The notes under the pieces: generated by a model
The model's database searches: none
Told to the model about the DNA's origin: nothing
The model's input: only the letters and a program-made list of their open reading frames with translations
Origin: JAMLGJ01 sp047972145
GTDB taxonomy: Bacteria; Actinomycetota; Acidimicrobiia; Acidimicrobiales; Microtrichaceae
Length of the DNA stretch: 50,159 nt
Direction: 5' to 3'
Assembly (NCBI GenBank): GCA_047972145.1
Contig: JBKEAI010000062.1
Span: 1-50,159, forward strand
Made by a program: the position numbers and the translations under genes
Part shown: positions 1-7,689 of the stretch, piece by piece
Numbering within the stretch: the first letter of the stretch is position 1
Layout: each line of letters opens with the position of its first letter

Positions 1-1
1 C

Positions 2-658
2 ATTCGGTCGCGGCCGGTCCATGTGGGTCTCGATGCCGACACGATCGTGGAGACCGCTCTCGAACTGGTCGAACGCGAGGGTGGAAGCGCTCTCACGATG
101 CGGGCACTCGCCGCAGAGCTGGGAGTTGCCACCACCACGATCTACTGGCATGTGGGCAACCGCGACCAGCTCGTAGTCGCGTTGATCTCGCGCATGGCGC
201 AGCGCCTCGGCGGCTCCGAGGTGAGTGGCTCGACAGCGTCGGAGCGGGTGATGGATGCGGCCAGGAACATCTGGCGCAACGCCTTGGATCACCGCAACGT
301 CACCGCGCTCGCCAGCCAGGTCGGCGCGACCACGCTGTTGGAGCTGCCACTCGAGGTGGCGCTGCTGGTCGAGCTCGAATCCGCGGGGCTCGTGGGCGAC
401 GATGCCCGCGACGCGCTCCGGGCGGTCCTCGCTTGCATCGCCGGGTTCCTCGTGGTGGCGTGGCGTTCCGAGGAGGTCGTGCCCGACGCGCTGCGCGCCC
501 CCGCGCTGTGGTCCTCGGTTGACCCCGACGGGCTCAACGAGGCGTCCCTGGCAGCGATGGCCGAACCGCCGGAGCTCGACAAGCTCTTCGAGCGGACCCT
601 TGCGGCCGTGGTGGCCGATCTGGTTCGCAGCGGAGATCTGGGTTCGGTGGCGCCATGA
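2..658 (+). CDS. TetR-family transcriptional regulator (5' end cut by window)
   Basis: The N-terminal part is a TetR helix-turn-helix: a helix with IVETALELVE, then LTMRALAAELGV and TTTIYWHVGNRDQLV, the usual recognition-helix pattern. The rest (about 150 residues) is a helical ligand-binding and dimerisation domain of no recognisable subfamily. The frame is open to the window edge, and residues before the GTG at 23 (RSRPVHV) resemble the RGRP-type arm that precedes the HTH in this family, so the true start is probably upstream of the window. It lies 16 bases before the acetoacetate decarboxylase-like gene on the same strand, so it is probably a local regulator of that gene and the Rieske oxygenase. 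The effector is unknown. Confidence 0.88.
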   Translation: MRSRPVHVGLDADTIVETALELVEREGGSALTMRALAAELGVATTTIYWHVGNRDQLVVALISRMAQRLGGSEVSGSTASERVMDAARNIWRNALDHRNVTALASQVGATTLLELPLEVALLVELESAGLVGDDARDALRAVLACIAGFLVVAWRSEEVVPDALRAPALWSSVDPDGLNEASLAAMAEPPELDKLFERTLAAVVADLVRSGDLGSVAP

Positions 659-674
659 CCGACGGCGGTGACCG

Positions 675-1511
675 GTGAACGCTGCGGGAGACGTGCCCGT
701 CGATGGTGCCGGCGCGCGGCGCCAGGTTGCGCCGGGTGAGGCTGGGGGATGGCCCAAGCTGGTGCTGCGATACCCCACCGACGCTGAGCGGATCACGGCG
801 CTGCTGCCGCCGGGCATGGCGCTGTGGGGAGAGCCGGCCGTGCAGATCGGCATCTACTGCGTGCCGGTGCTCGGCGAGCCCGAGTACGGCGTGAGCACCA
901 AGGTGCCCGCGACGTGGCGGGGGATCGACGGCTACTACAACCTCGGTATCGGCATCGACCAGGAGGCGGCGATCTTCGTGAGTCGGGAACGAAACGGCCA
1001 GCCGAAGTTCCCGTGCTCTGTGCGGTACTTCCGCATGGGTGACCGCGTCGAGGCGTCGTGCACCCACCAGGGCCACACGTTCCTGAGCTTCAGCGGCACC
1101 CTCAGCGGCGAGCTCGAACCCGACGGAGCCGAGCTGCGCGGCGGTGCCGAGCTGCGCGGCGGTGCCGAGGTGGAGGACCACGAGTGGTGGGTCAAGGTCT
1201 CACGCGCAGCTGGCGGGGGGCGTTCCTATGACTTCCCTCCGCATGTCGTGCGGGTGCGAACCAGCGGTGTGGTGACAGCGACCGAGACCCTCGTCGGCGA
1301 CCTCGAGCTACGGCCGAGCCCGTGGGATCCCTACACCGAGGCACTCCCGATGAGCGGACCGCACAGCGCATCCCTGGTCACGACGCGCCACACCGGACGT
1401 GAGATCACACTCGACGAACCCCTCGACCCTGAGGCCTTCTGGCCGTTCGCCGACACGATCGGTGGCTCCAGGTGGCCCGCACACCTCGGTGGATCTCGGA
1501 GGCAACCATGA
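675..1511 (+). CDS. Acetoacetate decarboxylase-fold protein
   Basis: A 278-residue protein of the acetoacetate decarboxylase superfamily. The segment GQPKFP near residue 115 matches the region that carries the Schiff-base lysine in true decarboxylases, and LLPPGM near residue 45 is typical of the N-terminal half. Family members also include lyases and hydratases acting on other keto acids, so the substrate is open. Start is GTG at 675, 16 bases after the TetR stop, with no strong ribosome site. The stop overlaps the Rieske start as ATGA (1508-1511), so the two are translationally coupled and probably act on the same compound. An in-frame repeat gives AELRGG twice in a surface loop near residues 152-163. 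Confidence 0.75.
   Translation: MNAAGDVPVDGAGARRQVAPGEAGGWPKLVLRYPTDAERITALLPPGMALWGEPAVQIGIYCVPVLGEPEYGVSTKVPATWRGIDGYYNLGIGIDQEAAIFVSRERNGQPKFPCSVRYFRMGDRVEASCTHQGHTFLSFSGTLSGELEPDGAELRGGAELRGGAEVEDHEWWVKVSRAAGGGRSYDFPPHVVRVRTSGVVTATETLVGDLELRPSPWDPYTEALPMSGPHSASLVTTRHTGREITLDEPLDPEAFWPFADTIGGSRWPAHLGGSRRQP
1128..1169 (+). repeat. In-frame 18-bp tandem repeat in the decarboxylase-like gene
   Basis: Two perfect 18-base units (1128-1145 and 1146-1163) and a 6-base partial third. The unit length is a multiple of three, so it adds six residues (AELRGG) without a frame change. It looks like a recent slippage duplication. Confidence 0.9.
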
Positions 1512-2557
1512 CCAGCGTGTACGACTCGGTGATCCCCAAGCGTATGGACGAACCCGCGCTCGACCGGCGTGCCGGCCGTACGCGGGGCATCCCTGTGGAG
1601 GTCGAGGAGATCCCCTACGAACTGGAGGACCGGCCGGAGCCGCCTCCGGTGCCCAACGGCTGGTACGCCCTGTGCAGCTCCGCGGACCTGGGCACCGGCG
1701 ACGTGCTCTCTACGATCGCAGCGTCGCGCGAGCTGGTGGTGTTCCGGGGTCGGGACTCGGGCGAGGTGGCGGTGCTGGATGCCCACTGTCCGCACATGGG
1801 AGCTCACCTCGGCGGAGGTGAGGTGCACGGAGACACGATCGCGTGCACCTTCCATGGCTGGCGCTTCGCCGGAGGGGGCAACTGCACAGAGATCCCCTAC
1901 AGCGACTCGCGCATCCCCAGCCGTGCATGCGTGCGCAGCTACCCGGCGCGGGAGGTCAACGGCATGGTGCTGTTCTGGTACCACGTGCGTGGGGACGAGC
2001 CCACCTACGAGGTGCCCGAGGTCGCGGAGTTCCGCGACGCCGACCTCGGTGCGCCGAGGATCTTCGAGACCGAGTTCACCGCGTCGTTGCAGGACATGGC
2101 GGAGAACAACGTCGACTACACACACTTCCACTTCGTGCACCGCCGCGCCGCACTGGACGAGACGACTTCGCGCTTCAGCACCGACGGACCGTTCTCCAAG
2201 GTCGTGGAGACCTTCGACGAGATGGGTGGGACCCCCTTCACCCGCTGGACCTACGGGCCCGGGATCGCATACCTGGTGGTACCGGAGCTGATGACGGTGC
2301 TCACCGCTACCACCCCGATCGACCGTCGCCATGTCCGTCTGTTGTGGCACTTCTACATCCCCGAAGCCGCAGAGTCGGCGGCCGATGAGATCGTCGAGGG
2401 AGTCACCGGGCCCTACGGCGTGCAGGCCGACATCCCGATCTGGCGCGACAAGGTGTTCCGCGCCAAACCGCTGCTGGTCAAGGGCGACGGCCCGGTCATG
2501 GAGTTCCGCCGTTGGTACGCCCAGTTCTACGACGGCCACGCCGCCCACGCGACCTGA
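1508..2557 (+). CDS. Rieske non-heme iron oxygenase, KshA/DAF-36-like
   Basis: A 349-residue terminal oxygenase subunit. The Rieske 2Fe-2S site is visible as C94-P-H96 and C113-x2-H116. The mononuclear iron site is NNVDYTH with H206 and H211 plus a C-terminal acidic ligand not assigned. Length and the PNGWYAL opening fit the single-component sterol group (3-ketosteroid 9-alpha-hydroxylase, cholesterol 7-desaturase). These enzymes need a separate ferredoxin or reductase, and none is in the window. ATG at 1508 was chosen because a GGAGG-type ribosome site (cggaggcaacc) precedes it and it forms an ATGA overlap with the previous gene. Steroid or terpenoid substrate is inference from family only. 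A strong hairpin follows at 2562-2618. Confidence 0.85.
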   Translation: MTSVYDSVIPKRMDEPALDRRAGRTRGIPVEVEEIPYELEDRPEPPPVPNGWYALCSSADLGTGDVLSTIAASRELVVFRGRDSGEVAVLDAHCPHMGAHLGGGEVHGDTIACTFHGWRFAGGGNCTEIPYSDSRIPSRACVRSYPAREVNGMVLFWYHVRGDEPTYEVPEVAEFRDADLGAPRIFETEFTASLQDMAENNVDYTHFHFVHRRAALDETTSRFSTDGPFSKVVETFDEMGGTPFTRWTYGPGIAYLVVPELMTVLTATTPIDRRHVRLLWHFYIPEAAESAADEIVEGVTGPYGVQADIPIWRDKVFRAKPLLVKGDGPVMEFRRWYAQFYDGHAAHAT

Positions 2558-2561
2558 CCCA

Positions 2562-2618
2562 CGCCGTTCTGTGGTGCGAGGTGAGCCTGTGGAGCTAATG
2601 GCGCACCACAGAACGGCG
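2562..2618. repeat. Perfect 17-bp inverted repeat; possible terminator
   Basis: Arms at 2562-2578 and 2602-2618 are exact reverse complements (CGCCGTTCTGTGGTGCG on the left), with a 23-base loop. It starts 5 bases after the Rieske stop and ends before the hydrolase ATG at 2676. There is no T-run, so it could be a Rho-type or structured end, or a barrier to 3' decay. It also argues against hydrolase starts at 2598 or 2619, which fall within or at the edge of it. Confidence 0.7.
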
Positions 2619-2675
2619 ATGGGGGTGGCAGGGGCTGGGGTGGCGGGGGCGGGTAGCAGAGGCAATGATGGGCCG

Positions 2676-3950
2676 ATGGGTTGGAGATACCTGGTCGTGT
2701 CGATCAACGGGGCCCTCTACACGCTCAACGCCCTGCGTCCGAACCGCACCAACAGGTTCGTGTTCGGCTGGAGCTTCTTCGCATCCTGGTTGACCATCGA
2801 GTTGGCACCGTTCCATCTGATCGCCCAGGCGATCGCAACGGTGCTCTTCGCCCGCAAGGGTGCGCTGCGCACCAGAGCAGGCAAGGTCGGCCTCGGCCTC
2901 AGCATCGCGTCATGGGCAGGGTTGTCGCTGATCATCAAGCAGAGCTTCGATGCACGCCGGGAGATCCGTGAAGCGCTGCGCGGCCTGGGCGATGACGTTC
3001 CCCTCGGCAACGATGCACGGGTGGGCGAACCGACCGACACGGTCTGGGAGCGCCACATCACCTTTGCGCGCGCCGGGGGCAAGGATCTCAAGATGGACGT
3101 CCTGGCGCCTCGGAACCCTCCCGCCGACGGCGAACGCAGGCCGGTGCTGATCCAGGTTCACGGCGGCGGTTGGGTGCTCGACTCCAAGGAGATGCAGGGC
3201 CAGTTGCTCATGACCGAGATGGCGGAGGCCGGCTGGGTCTGCGCCAACGTGGACTACCGGCTCAGCCCGGCGGCCACGTTCCCCGAACACCTCGAGGACG
3301 TGAAGCGGGCGATCGCATGGATGCGCTCCAACGCGGATCGCTTCGACGCGGATCCCGAGTTCATCGCGATCACAGGGGGCTCCGCCGGTGGCCACCTAAC
3401 CGCCCTCGCCGCGCTGACCTCCGGTCGTCAGGACCTGCAACCGGGATTCGAGTTCGACGACACCTCGGTGCAGGCGGCGGTGCCCTTCTACGGCGTGTAC
3501 GACTTCTCGGACCGCAACGGCGTGTGGCTTCCGGGCACCCCCGAGCTGTTCCTCGCCCCCTGGGTGATGAAGTCGGACCCCGAGGAGGACCCGGAGATGT
3601 GGCGCCTGGCGTCACCGATCGACCAGGTGGGGCCCGGCGCACCACCCTTCTTCGTGATCCACGGCGACAAGGATGTGCTCGCCCCCGTCGAGGACGCCCG
3701 CACCTTCGTAGAGGGACTCAGGGCGCACCCGGGCAACGACGTTCGCTACCTCGAGTTGCACGGGGCCCAGCACGCGTTCGAGATGTTCCCCTCCATACGG
3801 GCCAACGCCGTGATACCCGCCGCGGCGCGTTACCTGAATCACATCCACCGCGCTCATCGCGCCGGATCCCTCAACTCCCCTGTTGCAGCAGTCGATGCAA
3901 CAGGGGATGGAACGACATCCAGAGCCGACGACATCCCAAGCACGACCTGA
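2676..3950 (+). CDS. Alpha/beta hydrolase, HSL type, with N-terminal membrane segments
   Basis: About 424 residues. The C-terminal two thirds is a hormone-sensitive-lipase-type carboxylesterase: oxyanion motif HGGGW at residues 162-166, nucleophile elbow GGSAGGH with Ser236, probable acid Asp333 (GDKDVLAP) and His366 (GAQHAF). Residues 1-90 contain two or three hydrophobic stretches, so the enzyme is probably membrane-attached. ATG 2676 is preferred because earlier in-frame starts would translate the 2562-2618 hairpin and a Gly/Ala-rich tract of low protein character. The substrate is unknown; esters of short or medium acids are typical. Its 3' end contains another hairpin and overlaps the start of the next gene. 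Confidence 0.8.
   Translation: MGWRYLVVSINGALYTLNALRPNRTNRFVFGWSFFASWLTIELAPFHLIAQAIATVLFARKGALRTRAGKVGLGLSIASWAGLSLIIKQSFDARREIREALRGLGDDVPLGNDARVGEPTDTVWERHITFARAGGKDLKMDVLAPRNPPADGERRPVLIQVHGGGWVLDSKEMQGQLLMTEMAEAGWVCANVDYRLSPAATFPEHLEDVKRAIAWMRSNADRFDADPEFIAITGGSAGGHLTALAALTSGRQDLQPGFEFDDTSVQAAVPFYGVYDFSDRNGVWLPGTPELFLAPWVMKSDPEEDPEMWRLASPIDQVGPGAPPFFVIHGDKDVLAPVEDARTFVEGLRAHPGNDVRYLELHGAQHAFEMFPSIRANAVIPAAARYLNHIHRAHRAGSLNSPVAAVDATGDGTTSRADDIPSTT
3877..3906 (+). promoter_or_regulatory. 11-bp perfect hairpin covering the glycosyltransferase start region
   Basis: Arms 3877-3887 and 3896-3906 are exact reverse complements (CCCCTGTTGCA) with an 8-base loop. The structure lies in the last codons of the hydrolase and spans possible TTG (3883) and ATG (3895) starts of the next gene, ending directly before ATG 3907. 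It could block ribosome entry; that role is inference. Confidence 0.5.
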
Positions 3951-5880
3951 AGATCAGCGCCGTCGTTCCCGGCGTGCGGAGCTGGCCCCGAGGCTGGTGG
4001 CGGCGATCGCGCTGGCCTGGGGAGCGGCGTACCTGGTTTGGCGGACCGGCTGGACCCACAAGGGTGCGAACCCGGTGCTCTACGCCGGCCTTCTCGTCGC
4101 CGAGCTCATCGGCTGGGTCAGCCTCGCTCTGTACGCCTTCCTCGCCTGGCGACGGGTCCCCTGCGAGCGGGTCCCGGTCACGACTTCACGAAGCGTCGAC
4201 ATTCTGGTGCCCACCTACGACGAGCCGGTCGAGGTGCTCCGGGCGACCCTCCTCGGGTGTGCTGCTGTGCGTCATGCGCACCGCACCTGGCTGCTCGACG
4301 ACGGCGGGCGCCCAGAGATGGCCGACCTTGCGGCGTCGATGGGTGTGGAGTACCTGACACGACCCGACAACACCCACGCCAAGGCCGGCAACATCAACCA
4401 TGCCCTGGGTGTCGTCGACGCCGAGCTGATCGCGGTCCTCGATGCGGACCACGTCCCGTTACCCGACTTCCTCGATGCGCTCGTGGGGCACTTCGACGAT
4501 CCCGAGGTGGCCCTCGTTCAGGCTCCACATGAGTTCTCGAACCTCGACTCCGTGCAGCACCTGACCGGTGAAGTCCACGAGCAGTCGCTCTTCTTCCGGG
4601 TCATCTGCCCCGGAAAGCAACGAAACGACAGCGTGTTCTGGTGTGGCTCGGGCACCGTCATCCGCCGCCGCGCGCTGGTGGGTGTGGGCGGGGTGTGCAC
4701 CAAGACGATCGCGGAGGACTTCCACACCACACTCCTGCTGCACGCTGATGGCTGGAAGACGCGCTACGTCGACGAGACGGTGCTCCTGGGGCTCGCCCCG
4801 CACGACATCGACTCGTTCCTGTTGCAGCGGAGCCGCTGGGCAAGGGGCAACCTGCGGGTGCTGTGGACGCGCCAGAACCCGCTCTGGGTACGGGGGCTCT
4901 CACCCGCCCAGCGGGTGTCGTACCTGGGCTCGCTCTCGCACTACTTCGGTGGCCCCCAGCGCATGACGATGCTGGCTGTGCTCTGCGCGACCCTGCTCAC
5001 CGGCCTGCTCCCCCTGCACGGACGCCCGATCCTGTTCGCGGTCCTCTGGGCACCGTGGGTGGCCCTGTCCCTGCTGGCTACGAAGTTGTTGGGCCGCGGA
5101 CACGTCGGGCCACTGAGCGCCACGCGGTTCGGTTGGATGACCGCGGGGATCTACAGCGGAGCGGTTCTCGGGTTGCTTCTGCCCGCGGTCGGTGGGTTCA
5201 AGGTGACCCCGAAGGGGGGAGTCGACCGGGGTGGGATCGGCATCCTCCGACGCCTCCCGACCCTTTCGATCGGGGTGGCAGTGCTGGCCTCGTGCTGGGT
5301 GGCACGCGCGCTCGCGACCGCCGGCTGGGCGACCCTCGATCCGATGCCCGGCTTCGCGCAGACCGCGACCCTCGTCATCGGGGCCTTCGAGGTGGCCGTG
5401 ATGGCATCGGTGCTCGTCTCGGTGGGTCGCCACCGCCAACTCCGTGGCGACTACCGGGTCAAGGTCGACCTCGCTGCGCGCGTCGGTGAGCAGGTGGTCA
5501 AGGTCACCGATCTGACCGTCTCGGGAGCCGGTCTGGTCCTCGACTCCCCGCGCCCGGTCGGATCCATCTTCGCGATGAAGCTCCGCCTGCCGGGGCTCGA
5601 CGGTGACCGCCACGATCTCTCGCTGCGTGCCCGTGTGCGCTCCTGCGTGCGCACCCCTGGGGGAATCGTGCGCGTCGGTGTCGAGTTCGTGCGGCCGGAC
5701 ACCGACACGGTCGAACGCCTCATCGAGTTCTCGCGGATCACCATGCCCAGTCGCCATCACGGCTCTGCGCCGGGGGAGGCCGAGTCGGATGCTGCTCCGA
5801 GCGACATCGCAGCGGAGCTCGGGAGCGACCTCGTACCCGAAGGCGCAGCGGGCGGCAGGCGAGCGCTGGAGGCGTCCTGA
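3907..5880 (+). CDS. Cellulose-synthase-like GT2 glycosyltransferase with C-terminal PilZ domain
   Basis: About 657 residues, an inner-membrane processive beta-glycosyltransferase of the BcsA type. Two N-terminal membrane helices (about 28-47 and 57-80) precede the GT-A domain with D131-D132, the DAD triad at 179-181, the acidic catalytic pair ED at 270-271 and QRSRW at 307-311. More membrane helices follow, then a PilZ domain from about 513 with RGDYR and DLTVSG, the two elements that bind cyclic di-GMP (Thr replaces the usual Ser). It therefore probably makes an exopolysaccharide under c-di-GMP control. No BcsB or BcsZ partner is nearby. The start is uncertain: TTG 3883, ATG 3895 and ATG 3907 are all in frame, and the AGGGG before 3907 is too close to be a good ribosome site. 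Confidence 0.85.
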   Translation: MERHPEPTTSQARPEDQRRRSRRAELAPRLVAAIALAWGAAYLVWRTGWTHKGANPVLYAGLLVAELIGWVSLALYAFLAWRRVPCERVPVTTSRSVDILVPTYDEPVEVLRATLLGCAAVRHAHRTWLLDDGGRPEMADLAASMGVEYLTRPDNTHAKAGNINHALGVVDAELIAVLDADHVPLPDFLDALVGHFDDPEVALVQAPHEFSNLDSVQHLTGEVHEQSLFFRVICPGKQRNDSVFWCGSGTVIRRRALVGVGGVCTKTIAEDFHTTLLLHADGWKTRYVDETVLLGLAPHDIDSFLLQRSRWARGNLRVLWTRQNPLWVRGLSPAQRVSYLGSLSHYFGGPQRMTMLAVLCATLLTGLLPLHGRPILFAVLWAPWVALSLLATKLLGRGHVGPLSATRFGWMTAGIYSGAVLGLLLPAVGGFKVTPKGGVDRGGIGILRRLPTLSIGVAVLASCWVARALATAGWATLDPMPGFAQTATLVIGAFEVAVMASVLVSVGRHRQLRGDYRVKVDLAARVGEQVVKVTDLTVSGAGLVLDSPRPVGSIFAMKLRLPGLDGDRHDLSLRARVRSCVRTPGGIVRVGVEFVRPDTDTVERLIEFSRITMPSRHHGSAPGEAESDAAPSDIAAELGSDLVPEGAAGGRRALEAS

Positions 5881-5922
5881 GGCCTAGGTGGACCAGGCGC
5901 GTGCGGTGGTGCCGGTCGCCGG

Positions 5923-7689
5923 TCACATCGGATCGAAGTGCCCACCGCGGAGTTCCAACACGCTGTCCGCGACCGACGCGACCGCCGAGCGGTGCGAGAT
6001 GAGCATCACGGTGTGCCCGACGGTCCACTCGCGCACGCCCCGCAGAACCCGGGCTTCTGAATCGGGATCGAGGTGGGCGGTCGCCTCGTCGAGCACCAGC
6101 AGGGGTGCGTCCGCGAGCAGTGCCCTCGCGATCATCAGGCGTTGCCGTTGACCCCCGCTGAGGCGGGACCCGTTCTCACCGATGCGGCCGTCGAGCCCGC
6201 CCTCCAGGTCCCACACGAAGTCCGCTCCCACCGCGTCCAGCGCAGAGCGGATCCGGTGGTCGTCGGCCTCGGAGTCCGCCAGCAGGAGGTTGTCGCGCAC
6301 CGAGGTGTCGAACAGCCTGTCATGCTGGGTCACCGTGGCCAGGAGGCTGCGGACATCGCTGCCCGCCATGTCACGGATCTCGGTTCCCCCGAGTCGGATC
6401 GAGCCCTGGTCGTATTCCACGAAGCGCAACAGCAGCGATACGAGCGTGGACTTGCCGGCACCGCTGGGGCCGAGGATGCAGGTGACGCTCCCGGCGGCGA
6501 TGTCCAGGTTCGCCCCTCTGAAGACCCCGGTGGCACCGGGGGCCGATGCCGCGTCGGGCATCGATGAACCGCGGAGGGCATCGGTGGGGTCGCCGGGGTA
6601 GCCGAACCACAGGTCCCCGACGCTAAGCCCGATACCGGTGGTGGATGTCGCGGTGGGAGGGGGCACGGGGTGTTCGGGTTCGCGCACCAGCGGATCCGCG
6701 TGCACCAGCGCGTCCAGGCGACCCGCCCCAGCGCGGGCACGCTCGAGGTGTTCCATCGCGCCGGCCAACGGTTGGACCGCTTCGAAGGCGGCCAGAGCTA
6801 CCAGCGGCATGACCGCGATGAACACCGGATCCACCTCGCCCCGGCCAACCAGGGGGATGACCAGTGCGAGCAGGCTCATCGCGCACAGTCCCACCAACAG
6901 GGCTCCGAGTCCGGTTGCGGTTGCCCGCAGGACCGCCAGAGTCGCATCGGCTTCGATCCGTCGGGCACTCAGGTGTCCGAGGTCGACGGTGAGTCGGTCC
7001 TCGCGACCCCAGGCCACGAGTTCGTCGAGACCTCCGATCGCCTCCACTACGTCGGCTTCGATGCCGACCGCGGCCGACGCGGACCGTGCCGCGGCGGGTG
7101 AGGCGACCCTGCGGGTCACCCATGGCAGCACGAAGCCGACCAGGGCCATGTACGCGACCGCGACGACCGCCAGCACGGGTGAGAAGCTGCCGTAGAGCAC
7201 CGCTACCAGGCCTGTGGTGAGCACCGCGGCCACCATCGGCACGAAGACACGCAGCGAGTAGTCCTGGACGGTGTCGATGTCTCCGGTGATCCCCGCCAGG
7301 GTTTCGCCCCGGCGGGTGTCGTGGAGCCCACCCGGTGCGAGCGGTTCGATGCCGCGGAAGAACCAGACCCGTAGGCGCGTGAGCACCCTGAAGGTCCCGA
7401 GGTGGCCCACGTAGCGCTCTGCGTAGCGCAGCGCTGCACGACCGATGGCGAAGAAGCGCACGCCGGTGATGGCGAGTGCGAGCGTCGCGGTGCGCTCGAT
7501 GGTCGCCGCGCGCGAGATCAGGTAGGCGGCCATCGCGACGAGCCCGATCCCGAAGCCCAGCGTGGCGAACGCGAGTGCAGCGGTGGCAGCCACCCACCAG
7601 CGCCCGCTGCCCAGGAGCTGGAACGGCCGCCAGGGACCCGTCGGGGCAGGGGCCGCACCGTCGCGGGGTCCCGGGTGGAGCTCGCTCAG
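5923..7689 (-). CDS. cydC: ABC transporter CydC (cytochrome bd biogenesis)
   Basis: About 588 residues: an N-terminal six-helix ABC exporter domain followed by an ATPase domain with Walker A GPSGAGKS, signature LSGGQRQR, Walker B LLVLDEAT and the H-loop His in LISHRS. CydC pairs with CydD to export thiols (cysteine, glutathione) to the periplasm, which is needed for bd oxidase assembly. The likely start is unusual: CTG at 7689, which overlaps the cydD stop as CTGA and has AAAGGA 9 bases upstream. The alternatives, GTG near 7737 and ATG 7764, would give much longer overlaps. It converges on the glycosyltransferase, 42 bases apart. It is the last gene of the minus-strand respiratory run. Confidence 0.88.
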   Translation of the reverse strand: MSELHPGPRDGAAPAPTGPWRPFQLLGSGRWWVAATAALAFATLGFGIGLVAMAAYLISRAATIERTATLALAITGVRFFAIGRAALRYAERYVGHLGTFRVLTRLRVWFFRGIEPLAPGGLHDTRRGETLAGITGDIDTVQDYSLRVFVPMVAAVLTTGLVAVLYGSFSPVLAVVAVAYMALVGFVLPWVTRRVASPAAARSASAAVGIEADVVEAIGGLDELVAWGREDRLTVDLGHLSARRIEADATLAVLRATATGLGALLVGLCAMSLLALVIPLVGRGEVDPVFIAVMPLVALAAFEAVQPLAGAMEHLERARAGAGRLDALVHADPLVREPEHPVPPPTATSTTGIGLSVGDLWFGYPGDPTDALRGSSMPDAASAPGATGVFRGANLDIAAGSVTCILGPSGAGKSTLVSLLLRFVEYDQGSIRLGGTEIRDMAGSDVRSLLATVTQHDRLFDTSVRDNLLLADSEADDHRIRSALDAVGADFVWDLEGGLDGRIGENGSRLSGGQRQRLMIARALLADAPLLVLDEATAHLDPDSEARVLRGVREWTVGHTVMLISHRSAVASVADSVLELRGGHFDPM

